A stretch of DNA of 64,000 nucleotides from Sediminicola sp035798135 (GTDB taxonomy: Bacteria; Bacteroidota; Bacteroidia; Flavobacteriales; Flavobacteriaceae), in NCBI GenBank assembly GCA_035798135.1, contig JAPFBR010000001.1, forward strand, positions 930,001 to 994,000. Direction: 5' to 3'. The position numbers and the translations under genes are program-made. Under the pieces are notes generated by a model. The model ran no database searches. It had not been told where the DNA came from and saw only the letters and a program-made list of their open reading frames with translations. Shown in pieces: positions 34,699 to 42,827 of this stretch; within the stretch, counting starts at the first letter, position 1, and each line of letters opens with the position of its first letter.

Positions 34699-34959
34699 AT
34701 GAACATTTCCGTTGAGCTTACCCTATCTCCCCTACAGGATTCTTATGAGGAGCAAATCATCAATTTCATTAAAAAATTAAGGGCTTCAGGCCTCACCATT
34801 TTAGAGAATCCTCTGAGTACCCAAATTTATGGGGATTACGACAAGGTGATGCAAGTATTGCAAGTAGAAATCAAGGAGGCTTTCGAATTGATGGACAAGG
34901 GCTTACTGTATATGAAAATTGTAAAATCGGACAGAAGCGAGTATGAGCCACATTTTTGA
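34699..34959 (+). CDS. Thiamine-binding protein (MTH1187/YkoF type)
   Basis: An 86-residue ferredoxin-like protein. MNISVELTLSPLQDSYEEQI, then FIKKLRASGLTILENPLSTQ and IYGDYDKVMQVLQ, match the MTH1187 family (formerly DUF77), members of which bind thiamine or its pyrimidine part between subunits. There is no signal peptide. Its 3' end overlaps pnuC by 17 bases, showing tight coupling. Together with the TPP-riboswitch-controlled receptor 8 kb downstream this suggests a thiamine-salvage role, which is inference. Confidence 0.85.
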   Translation: MNISVELTLSPLQDSYEEQIINFIKKLRASGLTILENPLSTQIYGDYDKVMQVLQVEIKEAFELMDKGLLYMKIVKSDRSEYEPHF

Positions 34960-35581
34960 TTGGATTTTTGCCCAATATGAAGGAATTGATACCCATTTGA
35001 TCATATTGGAGATGGTTGGGGTATTATTTGGCTTTCTCAGTGTATGGTACTCCATGCGGGAGAATATCCTTGTATTCCCAACAGGCATCATTAGTACAGG
35101 GGTATTTGTCTATATCTTGTTGGTTTTTGGTCTGTTGGGGGATATGCTTATCAACGCCTATTATTTTGTTATGAGCGGATATGGATGGTATGTTTGGACC
35201 AGAAAGGTAGATGCCACCCATTTTATTCCTATAACTAGAGCAACATCCAAGGAAAATAAATGGTCTGCCCTTCTATTTGTGGCTACGATCGTATTTGTGC
35301 TTTCCGTTTATGTGTTTTTTAATAAGCTGGATAGTTGGACCTCCTATGTGGATACTTTTACTACCGCTATTTTCTTTGTTGGGATGTGGCTCATGGCCAG
35401 GAAAAAGCTTGAAAACTGGATTTATTGGATCATTGGGGATATAATATCTGTTCCTTTATATCTTTACAAAGGACTTATATTTACATCCTTTCAGTATTTT
35501 TTATTCACCATAATAGCCATTTTCGGGTATCTCGCATGGAAGAAAAGCTTAAACAAGAGCCCACAGACATTATTAAAATAG
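34943..35581 (+). CDS. pnuC: PnuC-family vitamin transporter (nicotinamide riboside or thiamine)
   Basis: A 212-residue inner-membrane protein with seven to eight hydrophobic segments. The core signature EMVGVLFGFLSVWYSMRENI, then NAYYFVMSGYGWYVWTRK and the second W-motif region, is that of PnuC proteins, facilitators for nicotinamide riboside that rely on an intracellular kinase to trap the substrate. In Bacteroidota, close relatives named PnuT carry thiamine. The coupled upstream thiamine-binding protein makes PnuT plausible; the NadR-like kinase downstream is compatible with either. Substrate therefore left open. Confidence 0.9.
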   Translation: MSHIFDWIFAQYEGIDTHLIILEMVGVLFGFLSVWYSMRENILVFPTGIISTGVFVYILLVFGLLGDMLINAYYFVMSGYGWYVWTRKVDATHFIPITRATSKENKWSALLFVATIVFVLSVYVFFNKLDSWTSYVDTFTTAIFFVGMWLMARKKLENWIYWIIGDIISVPLYLYKGLIFTSFQYFLFTIIAIFGYLAWKKSLNKSPQTLLK

Positions 35582-36099
35582 TTTTGTTTGGTCCGGAATC
35601 AACGGGCAAAACCACTCTTTCAGAGCAATTGGCAAGACACTATAATTCTGTTTGGGTCCCTGAATATGCGCGTGAATATCTACAGGATAAATGGAACAAT
35701 GAACGGAAGACCTGTGAGCCCAAGGATTTATTGCCCATTGCCGAAGGTCAAATGCGTTTAGAAAATACGCTATCCAAAAAGGCCAACAACATTTTGATCT
35801 GCGATACGGATCTCCTCGAGACCAAGGTATATTCTGAAGCTTATTATTTAGGGTATTGTGATCCCCTATTGGAAAAGTATGCATTGGCAAATACCTATGA
35901 CCTTTATTTATTGACCTACACTGATATTCCTTGGGAAAAGGATGATCTAAGGGATAAACCTGCTGAAAGAGAACGAATGTTTTTGTATTTCAAGGATACT
36001 TTAAAAGAATATAGTCGAAATTTTATTATTTTAAAGGGAAATAAAAAAAACCGGTTGGCCAAGGCCGTGGAACACATTGATAAATTACTTAAAAAATGA
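35536..36099 (+). CDS. NadR-like ATPase / ribosylnicotinamide-kinase-type P-loop protein
   Basis: A 187-residue P-loop kinase. The start is the ATG of MEEKLKQEPTDIIKIVLFG, which lies inside pnuC (46-base overlap); an upstream in-frame start would only add residues read from pnuC. Walker A is GPESTGKTTLSEQLARHY; YAREYL, then ILICDTDLLETKVYSEAYY (Walker B-type) and the DKPAERERMFLYFKD segment match the C-terminal kinase domain of NadR (AAA_28 family). The N-terminal adenylyltransferase domain of full NadR is absent. It probably phosphorylates the vitamin imported by the PnuC-type transporter. Confidence 0.87.
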   Translation: MEEKLKQEPTDIIKIVLFGPESTGKTTLSEQLARHYNSVWVPEYAREYLQDKWNNERKTCEPKDLLPIAEGQMRLENTLSKKANNILICDTDLLETKVYSEAYYLGYCDPLLEKYALANTYDLYLLTYTDIPWEKDDLRDKPAERERMFLYFKDTLKEYSRNFIILKGNKKNRLAKAVEHIDKLLKK

Positions 36100-37637
36100 C
36101 AACATTTGAAGCCAAAGATAATCATCAGCTTTTAGAGAAGGGAATTACCGAAAAGAAGGTGCTGGACCAAATTGAGACGTTTAAGGAAGGTATTCCTTTT
36201 GTGCATTTGGAAAAGGCAGCAATAATTTCGAATGGCATTTTAAAATATAGTCCAATGGAGGAAAAGGAGTTGGTAGCAACTTTTGATAAGCTGAAGGCAA
36301 AAAAATCCCTTTTGAAATTTGTGCCAGCTTCGGGTGCCGCATCTAGAATGTTCAAGGCGCTGTTTAATTTTTTGGAAGCCTATGATCCGACAAAGGAAGG
36401 TTTAAAGAGTTATTTGGATAGGACGAAAGATAAAGATATCAAAGTGCTTGTTGAAGGAATAAAAAAATTTCCTTTTTATAATATAATAGAAAATAGAATA
36501 GCGGGTAAGGCCAAATCCAAAGATGAAAAGGTGTATCTCTTTGTTCAGGAAATGTTGGCCGAGAACAAATTGAACTATGGCTTTTATCCCAAAGGCCTTT
36601 TGCCCTTTCATGAATATGGTCAGAATGGCGTTACACCCTTTGAAGAACATCTTAAAGAAGGTTCGCTATACGCCAAGGTTGATGGCGCTGCACATCTTCA
36701 CTTTACGATTTCCGAACAGCACGATGATATGTTCAAGAATGAATTTAAAGAAGTTGGCGATAGGGTTTCCAAGGAAACGGGAACCGAATTTCACGTAAGC
36801 TACTCCTACCAAAAACCTGCTACGGATACCATTGCGGTGACTTTGGAGAATGAATTGTTCCGAAATCCGGATGGTTCTTTACTCTTCCGACCAGGGGGGC
36901 ATGGAGCGTTGATCGAGAATCTCAATGAACAGGATGCCGATATTATTTTCATCAAGAATATTGATAATGTTGTGGTTGACAAGGTTGTTGACCAGGTGGC
37001 GACCAGCAAAAAGGTTTTGGCCGGTTTACTATTGAAATTGCAGGAAAAAGCATTCGCCTATGCCGCCTTGTTGGAAAAGGATGAGGAAACAGGTGAGGAA
37101 GTCATGGAGATTAAATCCTTTCTGGAAAATGAGTTAAACGTGAGGTTCGTCCCTAACTTCGATAGCTTTACCATTGCCCAACAATTGGAAATTTTAAAGG
37201 ACAAGATCAACAGGCCTATCCGTGTATGTGGAATGGTAAAAAATGAAGGGGAACCTGGAGGAGGTCCTTTTTGGGTAAAGGACAAAAGAAATCATATTTC
37301 ACTACAGATTATTGAAAGCGCACAAGTAGATATGTCCAATAGTGATCAAGTGGAGATTTTTAAAAATTCTACCCACTTTAATCCAGTAGATTTGGTCTGC
37401 GGTGTAAAGAATTTTAAAGGTGAAAAATTCAATCTCCTAAATTTTGTGGACCACAAACAAGGGTTTATAACTGAAAAGACCAAAGATGGTAAAGATTTAA
37501 AAGCCTTGGAACTTCCAGGATTATGGAATGGTGCCATGGCCTTTTGGAATACCATATTTGTGGAAGTACCCTTGGTTACTTTTAACCCAGTGAAAACAGT
37601 AAACGACTTATTAAAACCTACCCATCAAGTGAAATAG
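36096..37637 (+). CDS. DUF4301 family protein
   Basis: A 513-residue soluble protein whose start overlaps the previous stop by 4 bases (ATGA). The family features are clear: LLKFVPASGAASRMFKALFN near residue 80 (a nucleotidyltransferase-like glycine motif), GLLPFHEYGQNGVTPFEEHL, FRPGGHGALIENLNEQDADI and CGMVKNEGEPGGGPFWVKDK. DUF4301 resembles sugar-phosphate nucleotidyltransferases, but no activity is known. The translational coupling to the NadR-like kinase is notable. The transcript probably ends at the 12-bp hairpin 38 bases downstream. Confidence 0.88.
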   Translation: MTTFEAKDNHQLLEKGITEKKVLDQIETFKEGIPFVHLEKAAIISNGILKYSPMEEKELVATFDKLKAKKSLLKFVPASGAASRMFKALFNFLEAYDPTKEGLKSYLDRTKDKDIKVLVEGIKKFPFYNIIENRIAGKAKSKDEKVYLFVQEMLAENKLNYGFYPKGLLPFHEYGQNGVTPFEEHLKEGSLYAKVDGAAHLHFTISEQHDDMFKNEFKEVGDRVSKETGTEFHVSYSYQKPATDTIAVTLENELFRNPDGSLLFRPGGHGALIENLNEQDADIIFIKNIDNVVVDKVVDQVATSKKVLAGLLLKLQEKAFAYAALLEKDEETGEEVMEIKSFLENELNVRFVPNFDSFTIAQQLEILKDKINRPIRVCGMVKNEGEPGGGPFWVKDKRNHISLQIIESAQVDMSNSDQVEIFKNSTHFNPVDLVCGVKNFKGEKFNLLNFVDHKQGFITEKTKDGKDLKALELPGLWNGAMAFWNTIFVEVPLVTFNPVKTVNDLLKPTHQVK

Positions 37638-37675
37638 GGAATCATAACGTATAAAGGACTATTCGATAGAAGCAA

Positions 37676-37702
37676 AAAAGTGTGTAAGTGTTACACACTT
37701 TT
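37676..37702. promoter_or_regulatory. Perfect 12-bp palindrome: terminator of DUF4301 and/or upstream activator site
   Basis: AAAAGTGTGTAA and TTACACACTTTT flank GTG; TATAGTTTT follows. It can act as a terminator. It also contains the TTACACACTT element repeated before both PepSY-like genes, and lies about 110-130 bases before a sigma-54-like promoter, the usual distance of an activator site. Confidence 0.6.
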
Positions 37703-37729
37703 ATAGTTTTGGATACACAATTACACAAC
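37691..37729 (+). promoter_or_regulatory. Upstream element copy 1 (before the first PepSY-like gene)
   Basis: CACACTT at 37694 and TTACACAAC at 37721 are 27 bases apart, with CACACTT 175 bases from the ATG. The same two boxes with the same 27-base spacing occur 176 bases before the second paralog. The conserved phasing points to a shared transcription factor. Confidence 0.55.
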
Positions 37730-37803
37730 GTCATACATGCCGCTATTTATTGTAATCCCCTTTATACAAGGTGTTTACGGGAATCTTCAATGACCTTTTT
37801 ATT

Positions 37804-37820
37804 TTGGCACTATTTTTCCA
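37804..37820 (+). promoter_or_regulatory. Candidate sigma-54 promoter
   Basis: TTGGCAC, five bases, then TTCCA: the -24 box TGGCAC is perfect, and the -12 box differs from TTGC at the G. The spacing is correct. It lies 49 bases before the ATG at 37869. Confidence 0.45.
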
Positions 37821-37868
37821 TTATCAACAGTAAGAAAGAAAATGAGTATTCACTTAAAATCTAATAAA

Positions 37869-38168
37869 ATGAAAAATTTAGTATATGCCACAGCAATAGC
37901 CTTAGGAAGTTTATCAACAATTTCTGCCCACCCTCCAATTTTCCATGATGGAATTATGGAATTGGTAATTGCACAAGATTTTACTGAAATAGCCGTAAAG
38001 GATGTTCCAACAGCAGTATTGGATGGCTTGGAGAATGATTATATGGGAGCCACAATACAGAGTGCATTTGTCAATGAGGAATTGCAATATAAGTTGGAGG
38101 TTACCTTGGAAGATGGTTCCGCAAAAACCCTTTATTTTGATCAAGAGGGTAACGCCATAGATATGTAA
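37869..38168 (+). CDS. Small secreted PepSY-like protein, paralog 1
   Basis: From the ATG at 37869 this is a 99-residue protein with a signal peptide (MKNLVYATAIALGSLSTISA) and one small domain: F-T-E-I-A-V-K-D-V-P then VLDGLENDYMGATIQSAFVN and YKLEVTLEDGSAKTLYFDQE GN. The helix followed by a four-strand sheet, with 'YKLEV.L.DG....LYfd..GN', is the PepSY-like (DUF2874) pattern. An earlier ATG at 37842 would put a polar stretch before the signal peptide. It is a paralog of the next gene, close to half identical over the domain by eye. It may act as a periplasmic ligand or modulator for the nearby kinase. Confidence 0.82.
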   Translation: MKNLVYATAIALGSLSTISAHPPIFHDGIMELVIAQDFTEIAVKDVPTAVLDGLENDYMGATIQSAFVNEELQYKLEVTLEDGSAKTLYFDQEGNAIDM

Positions 38169-38213
38169 TTAATATAGAACAAGAGTTAATTAGTTTTTGG
38201 TTAGTTTGGTTTT

Positions 38214-38250
38214 AAGAGAGGCTGCAGCAATGCAGCCTCTCTTATTTTTT
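38214..38250 (+). terminator. Terminator of PepSY-like gene 1
   Basis: AAGAGAGGCTGCA and TGCAGCCTCTCTT form a perfect 13-bp stem around GCAA, followed by ATTTTTT. Confidence 0.9.
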
Positions 38251-38283
38251 ACCTTTTTATCCTCCTCATGTTGTATAAACATT

Positions 38284-38320
38284 TCACACTTCTGTACGAA
38301 ATTACGCACTATTACACAGC
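38284..38320 (+). promoter_or_regulatory. Upstream element copy 2 (before the second PepSY-like gene)
   Basis: CACACTT at 38285 and TTACACAGC at 38312 repeat the boxes of copy 1 with identical 27-base spacing, plus TTACGCAC between them. No strong -24/-12 promoter was found downstream; TCGGTAT-N4-ATTTC near 38406 is a poor match. Confidence 0.5.
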
Positions 38321-38460
38321 TAACATATTTGTTGAAAATACAGTATTAATATTTAAATATCTGATAATCAATTACTTATAATTTTATTTAAACTAATTAT
38401 AAAGTTCGGTATTATTATTTCAATAGATATAACAAGTTTAACCCTTAAAATATAAACGAG

Positions 38461-38763
38461 ATGAAAAAGTTATTTTTTGTAGCAGCATTGACATTAGGAA
38501 GTTTAACTGCGTTTGCGCAAAATGCAGAAACGACAAATATAGAGGCAACAACAGAAGCATCTATGCAGGATAATTTTACAGAAATTGATAGTAGTGCATT
38601 GCCAGAAGCTTTAACTGCGGCTATTTCAAAAGATTATCCTACCGCAACAATTAGCAAAGCCTTTGTGAACAAGAACAAGCAGTATAAATTGGAAGTAGTA
38701 TTGAAAGATGGTGCTGCAGGTACGTTATATGCCGATGAGAACGGTAATTGGTTGGAAATGTAA
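38461..38763 (+). CDS. Small secreted PepSY-like protein, paralog 2
   Basis: A 100-residue protein with signal peptide MKKLFFVAALTLGSLTAFAQ, a short Thr/Glu-rich linker, then the same domain as the previous gene: N-F-T-E-I-D, YPTATISKAFVNKNKQYKLE and V-V-L-K-D-G-A-A-G-T-L-Y-A-D-E-N-G-N. The order, spacing and even the 3' untranslated region (TTAGTTTxGGTT before a terminator) resemble the first copy, so this is a tandem duplication that kept its control region. The sigma-54 regulator gene follows 215 bases later. Confidence 0.82.
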   Translation: MKKLFFVAALTLGSLTAFAQNAETTNIEATTEASMQDNFTEIDSSALPEALTAAISKDYPTATISKAFVNKNKQYKLEVVLKDGAAGTLYADENGNWLEM

Positions 38764-38792
38764 TAGAACTTAAGTTAGTTTTAGTTTGGTTG

Positions 38793-38826
38793 AAAAGGAG
38801 CTGTATTCGTACAGCTCCTTTTTTTT
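38793..38826 (+). terminator. Terminator of PepSY-like gene 2
   Basis: AAAAGGAGCTGTA and TACAGCTCCTTTT form a perfect 13-bp stem around TTCG, followed by TTTT. Confidence 0.9.
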
Positions 38827-38978
38827 GTACAACTTATCTGCTTTAGTAAAATATGGTGGTTTGTATTGATGAATATGGGGTAAGGATTTCGATTGGGGTA
38901 GTATTTTATGATATAATTAAAACGGAAGTGGCAATCAAATGTTAATTTTACAGGGATAATCAAATTGTTCACAGAAAT

Positions 38979-40340
38979 ATGCCCAAATTATTGATCATTG
39001 AAGATGATGCCGCATTTTGTCAGATGCTGGAAAAGTTCCTAATAAAAAAAGGATATGATGTGGTTACCAGTTTTTCTGCCGCAGATGCAAAAGAAAAGTT
39101 TGGGAAATCATCTTTTGATCTGGTCCTGACAGATTTAAGGTTACCCCACTATGACGGCATTGCGTTACTTGGAGATATTAAAGAAATTCATCCCAGCGTC
39201 CCTGTAATTGTAATGACCGGGTATGCAGAGGTGGGTACCGCTGTGGAAGCAATGAAAAAAGGGGCTTTCGATTATATTTCCAAGCCTTTCACTCCGGATG
39301 AAATTGTTATGGTGATCGATAATGCCCTTAAGCAGAAAAGTAATCCCACAAACATCAAGTTCATAGATAAGGAAAAAGGAAAGAAGGATACAATAGGCGC
39401 ACCCAAGGTGAAGGAAGGAGTCATTCATGGTATAAGCGGGGCTTCACAAAAGCTGGATGAACACATTAAACTGGTTGCACCCACGGACATGTCCATATTG
39501 ATAACTGGGGAAAGTGGTACGGGCAAGGAAGTGACGGCTAAGGCGATACACGACCATAGCAAAAGAAAGGATTTTAATTTTGCTGCAGTAGATTGTGGTG
39601 CCATTCCCAAGGAATTGGCAGCGAGTGAGTTTTTCGGACATTTAAAGGGCAGTTTCACTGGTGCCGTGGAAGACAAGGTGGGCCATTTTGAAGCGGCCAA
39701 TGGGGGGACCCTGTTTTTGGATGAGATTGGGAATTTATCTTATGGAAATCAAATCCAGCTCCTAAGGGCGCTTCAAGAACGAAAAATAAAAAGGGTAGGC
39801 AGCACAAAAGAAATCAACATAGATGTCCGAATACTTACAGCTACCAATGAAGACTTGTTGGAGGCTGTGGAAAAGGGGACTTTTAGAGAGGACCTTTACC
39901 ATCGGTTAAATGAATTTACCATAGAAATTCCTTCTTTAGAGGAGCGCATGGAGGATTTGTTCCTGTTCACAGACTTTTTCTTAAAAAAGGCGAATGCTTC
40001 CCTTGATAAAAACATACTTGGATTTTCCCCAGAGGTTCTAAGCGCATTTCAGGCATATCATTGGCCCGGCAATTTAAGGGAGCTACAGAATATTATCAAG
40101 AGATCGGTATTGTTAACAGGAGGGGACTACGTTGAACTTAGTGCCTTGCCAAAGGAAATTTTGCAACCAAAAGAAAAGGCTGAGGACAAAGAAAATTTCT
40201 CTAAGGAAACTTATGAAAAGGAGCAGATATTAAAAGCTCTTAAACAAACCAACTTTAACAAATCCAAGGCGGCCAAATTACTGCAGGTCACCCGAAAAAC
40301 CCTTTATAATAGAATCAATCATTATAATTTAGATCTTTAG
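38979..40340 (+). CDS. Sigma-54-dependent response regulator (NtrC type)
   Basis: A 453-residue activator with three domains. The receiver (residues 1-120) has the acidic pair E8-D9-D10 and phosphoacceptor Asp52 in LVLTDLRLP. The AAA+ domain (about 150-385) has Walker A GESGTGKE, the sigma-54 contact loop GSFTGA (canonical GAFTGA), Walker B TLFLDEIG and the sensor region EDLYHRLNEFTIEIP. The C-terminal Fis-type helix-turn-helix is NKSKAAKLLQVTRKTLYNRI. It should activate sigma-54 promoters when phosphorylated. Neighbours suggest the PepSY-like genes as targets and the convergent hybrid kinase as donor; their last 26 bases overlap. Confidence 0.95.
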   Translation: MPKLLIIEDDAAFCQMLEKFLIKKGYDVVTSFSAADAKEKFGKSSFDLVLTDLRLPHYDGIALLGDIKEIHPSVPVIVMTGYAEVGTAVEAMKKGAFDYISKPFTPDEIVMVIDNALKQKSNPTNIKFIDKEKGKKDTIGAPKVKEGVIHGISGASQKLDEHIKLVAPTDMSILITGESGTGKEVTAKAIHDHSKRKDFNFAAVDCGAIPKELAASEFFGHLKGSFTGAVEDKVGHFEAANGGTLFLDEIGNLSYGNQIQLLRALQERKIKRVGSTKEINIDVRILTATNEDLLEAVEKGTFREDLYHRLNEFTIEIPSLEERMEDLFLFTDFFLKKANASLDKNILGFSPEVLSAFQAYHWPGNLRELQNIIKRSVLLTGGDYVELSALPKEILQPKEKAEDKENFSKETYEKEQILKALKQTNFNKSKAAKLLQVTRKTLYNRINHYNLDL

Positions 40341-42786
40341 CCATGTAGGTAGTGATGGCGAGGAGCAATACAGTTGTTTTGTTCTTCAAGTCCTGATATG
40401 TCCTTTTTAAAATTTGTTTATTTAATTCCTGTTCGCTGAGCACTTCCAATTGTTCCAAAATTGGAACAATATCAACGGCCTTTAACTGTCGGAACATGGG
40501 CAGCATCTTATGGGCCGTGCCATTGATTCCCTTATTGTCTAAATTGATAATGGCCTGGTTGAGATGTTCTAAATTGGTTTTAACGTCGGAAATAAATGTA
40601 TTCAATACCTCATATAGGGCCAATGGGTTGTCACCCAGAAATGAGTTGATCACTTCTAAACTGAAAAGGCTGGAGGATGGTTGTTGGGCGGTTGGTCGGG
40701 AACTTGCATTTTGTCTCTTTATGGATTGGGGAAACAAGTGGTTTAGTACTTTCAGAAAGGAATCCTTTGCAAATGGCTTAAAGAGCACGGCAGAAAACCC
40801 GGCCTCCAAATACTCCTTCTCCTGTACGTCTTTTCGGCCAGTCATTGCAATAATCGGCTGTTGTTTATAGTGGAGATAAGCACCTTCCTTCAAATTTTTC
40901 AATACTTCAAAGCCACTTATATTCGGCATCTGAATATCTGTTAACACCACGTCATAGTGAAGGGAGGATCTTTTTTCAACGTCTTTGAAATCGGCAAAGG
41001 TGGCAGTGGATATTTGAAGGTTCTTGCAAACCTCAGAAAGTAATTTTAACATGGCCGGATCATCATCTATAATCAACATGTTTAAACCTACCATGGGTGT
41101 CAACAGAGTGTCTACAGGTTTTTCTATGGGTATTTTGGAAATTTGCAAGGGAAGCTCTATAGTGAATTCACTGCCCTTTTGACCATCACTTTTTAATCCT
41201 ATACTTCCCCGTAATAAGGCAGTGAGTTTTTTGGAAATGGTCAATCCTAGACCATAACCTCCATATTTTTTATCGGTATGTTCCTCTGCTTGTGTAAATT
41301 CATTAAAAATATGCTCCTGTTTTTCTTTTTTCACACCAATACCTGAATCTACGACCTTAATCCTTGTATGGTAGATACCATCTAATTCTTTTAGCACGGA
41401 AGCCTCAACCTTTACAAAACCTTGATCCGTGAATTTAAAGGCATTGCTGATGAGGTTGGTCAAGATTTGCCTAATCCGAAAGGGATCGCTTTGAATGGGT
41501 TTTTTCAAACGCGGATCTATATCCAGAATAAGTTCAACCGGCTTGTGGGAGTTAAGTGCCTTGAGATTCTCCGCTGTTTCAATGATGAGGTCAGCGAGAA
41601 CAAAAGCTTTATTTTCCACGAGGATTTTTCCAGCTTCCAATTTGGAGAAATCCAAAAGATCATTGACCAAACTATCTACGTACCCAGAGGCGGATTTTAT
41701 ATTTTTTAGATAAGAAGCCTGTTGGCTAGTTAGTCCTTCATTCTCCATTAATTCGGAATATCCTGTAATGGTATTCAAGGGTGTTCTTAGATCATGGCTC
41801 ACCGTAGAAATAAGTTGTTCCCTGCTTTTTAAAAGGGATTCGGAAAATTTCTTTTCTTTTTCCAACTGTTGTCTGAACAATTGCACCTTCCAATAATCTC
41901 TGCTGATCAAAAAAGTAAACAAGGCTACAATAGCAAAACCCAATAATGCCGCAAACCCTGCTAGTCTGATGCTTTTTGTAAGTACAGCCTGTTTAACTAT
42001 ATTCTCATTGTAGGTTTTTGTCAATAACTCTTGTTCGAAAGCTGCAATGATTCCGCGTAATTGCTGTGAGATTTCCAAGTCATTTCTACTGAGTTCCTGC
42101 TCCTTTTGGGCTACTGTCCTTAGGATTTTGGTATTGCTCTGTTTTGCCTCGTCCAGTAAGGATCTAGACGCTGTTAAGAGGGATTCCACCCTTTTGCCCT
42201 CTGGGATGTTTGAGGAATCTTTGGGAACATTTTCACTTAGATAATCGGCCCACTTTTTTATGGCTGTTTTGGCCTCTGAAGGTAAGTCTGCGTAATTTGG
42301 ATTAAGACTTTCGGGAGTTATTTTTCCCATGGATTCCTCAATTTTATTGAATTCCTTTAGGGCATTGTCAATTGAACTATTAGCGTCATTTTTAATTTTT
42401 AGTTTGAGTAATTCTTTGCTGTTTCCTACTTTTTTTTGTAAAAGGAACTGAACACTGTCGAGCATTTTTTTTTGATAATCAATACTTATCAAGCCCTTAA
42501 TGGAATCTATTGCCGTGTAAATGGAATCAATTTTTAGGGTGTACGCCTTAAAGGAAACCTGAGTCTTTTTTTGCAGGGCTATTTTAGAGAGACCTTCAGC
42601 CTCGTATAATTCCGTGAGCAAAGAACCGGTCTTCACTAATTTATTGTCGTTATTATTGGAGGTTTGGTAGGAAACAAAAGTCCTGACTTCCGAGTATATA
42701 AAATAGGCGGAGACCAGGGCCAGAATTCCTAGAAATAGGTAACTGAACATAATTTTAAGCGTAAACCTATTTTTGGATTTATTCAT
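40315..42786 (-). CDS. Hybrid sensor histidine kinase with receiver and HPt domains
   Basis: An 823-residue membrane kinase. TM1 is at about residues 11-31 and TM2 at 272-294; the region between them is a helical periplasmic sensor of about 240 residues. HisKA has STVSHDLRTPLNTITGYSEL with His331; the HATPase part has N-box ILTNLISNAFKFTD and G-box YGGYGLGLTIS. A receiver at 568-690 has phospho-Asp617 in YDVVLTDIQMP. The C-terminal HPt has His759 in NGTAHKMLP. This is a full four-step phosphorelay able to feed the convergent NtrC-type regulator. Two perfect overlapping palindromes lie just before its start. Confidence 0.93.
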   Translation of the reverse strand: MNKSKNRFTLKIMFSYLFLGILALVSAYFIYSEVRTFVSYQTSNNNDNKLVKTGSLLTELYEAEGLSKIALQKKTQVSFKAYTLKIDSIYTAIDSIKGLISIDYQKKMLDSVQFLLQKKVGNSKELLKLKIKNDANSSIDNALKEFNKIEESMGKITPESLNPNYADLPSEAKTAIKKWADYLSENVPKDSSNIPEGKRVESLLTASRSLLDEAKQSNTKILRTVAQKEQELSRNDLEISQQLRGIIAAFEQELLTKTYNENIVKQAVLTKSIRLAGFAALLGFAIVALFTFLISRDYWKVQLFRQQLEKEKKFSESLLKSREQLISTVSHDLRTPLNTITGYSELMENEGLTSQQASYLKNIKSASGYVDSLVNDLLDFSKLEAGKILVENKAFVLADLIIETAENLKALNSHKPVELILDIDPRLKKPIQSDPFRIRQILTNLISNAFKFTDQGFVKVEASVLKELDGIYHTRIKVVDSGIGVKKEKQEHIFNEFTQAEEHTDKKYGGYGLGLTISKKLTALLRGSIGLKSDGQKGSEFTIELPLQISKIPIEKPVDTLLTPMVGLNMLIIDDDPAMLKLLSEVCKNLQISTATFADFKDVEKRSSLHYDVVLTDIQMPNISGFEVLKNLKEGAYLHYKQQPIIAMTGRKDVQEKEYLEAGFSAVLFKPFAKDSFLKVLNHLFPQSIKRQNASSRPTAQQPSSSLFSLEVINSFLGDNPLALYEVLNTFISDVKTNLEHLNQAIINLDNKGINGTAHKMLPMFRQLKAVDIVPILEQLEVLSEQELNKQILKRTYQDLKNKTTVLLLAITTYMAKDLNYND

Positions 42787-42802
42787 TTGCCTTGTTGTCC
42801 TA

Positions 42803-42827
42803 ATGTATTACTAATACATACGTATGT
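42803..42827. promoter_or_regulatory. Two overlapping perfect palindromes before the hybrid kinase gene
   Basis: ATGTATTA-C-TAATACAT (42803-42819) and ACATACGTATGT (42816-42827) share four bases and end 17 bases before the kinase start codon. Placement fits an operator for a dimeric regulator. Confidence 0.5.

Noticed and set aside
35425..35535. Longer N-terminus for the NadR-like kinase.
   Set aside because: The extra codons lie inside pnuC, encode no domain, and the internal ATG gives the normal family start.
37676..37702. Treating the 12-bp palindrome purely as a terminator.
   Set aside because: It does resemble one, but its sequence contains the box repeated before both PepSY-like genes, so a second role is kept open.
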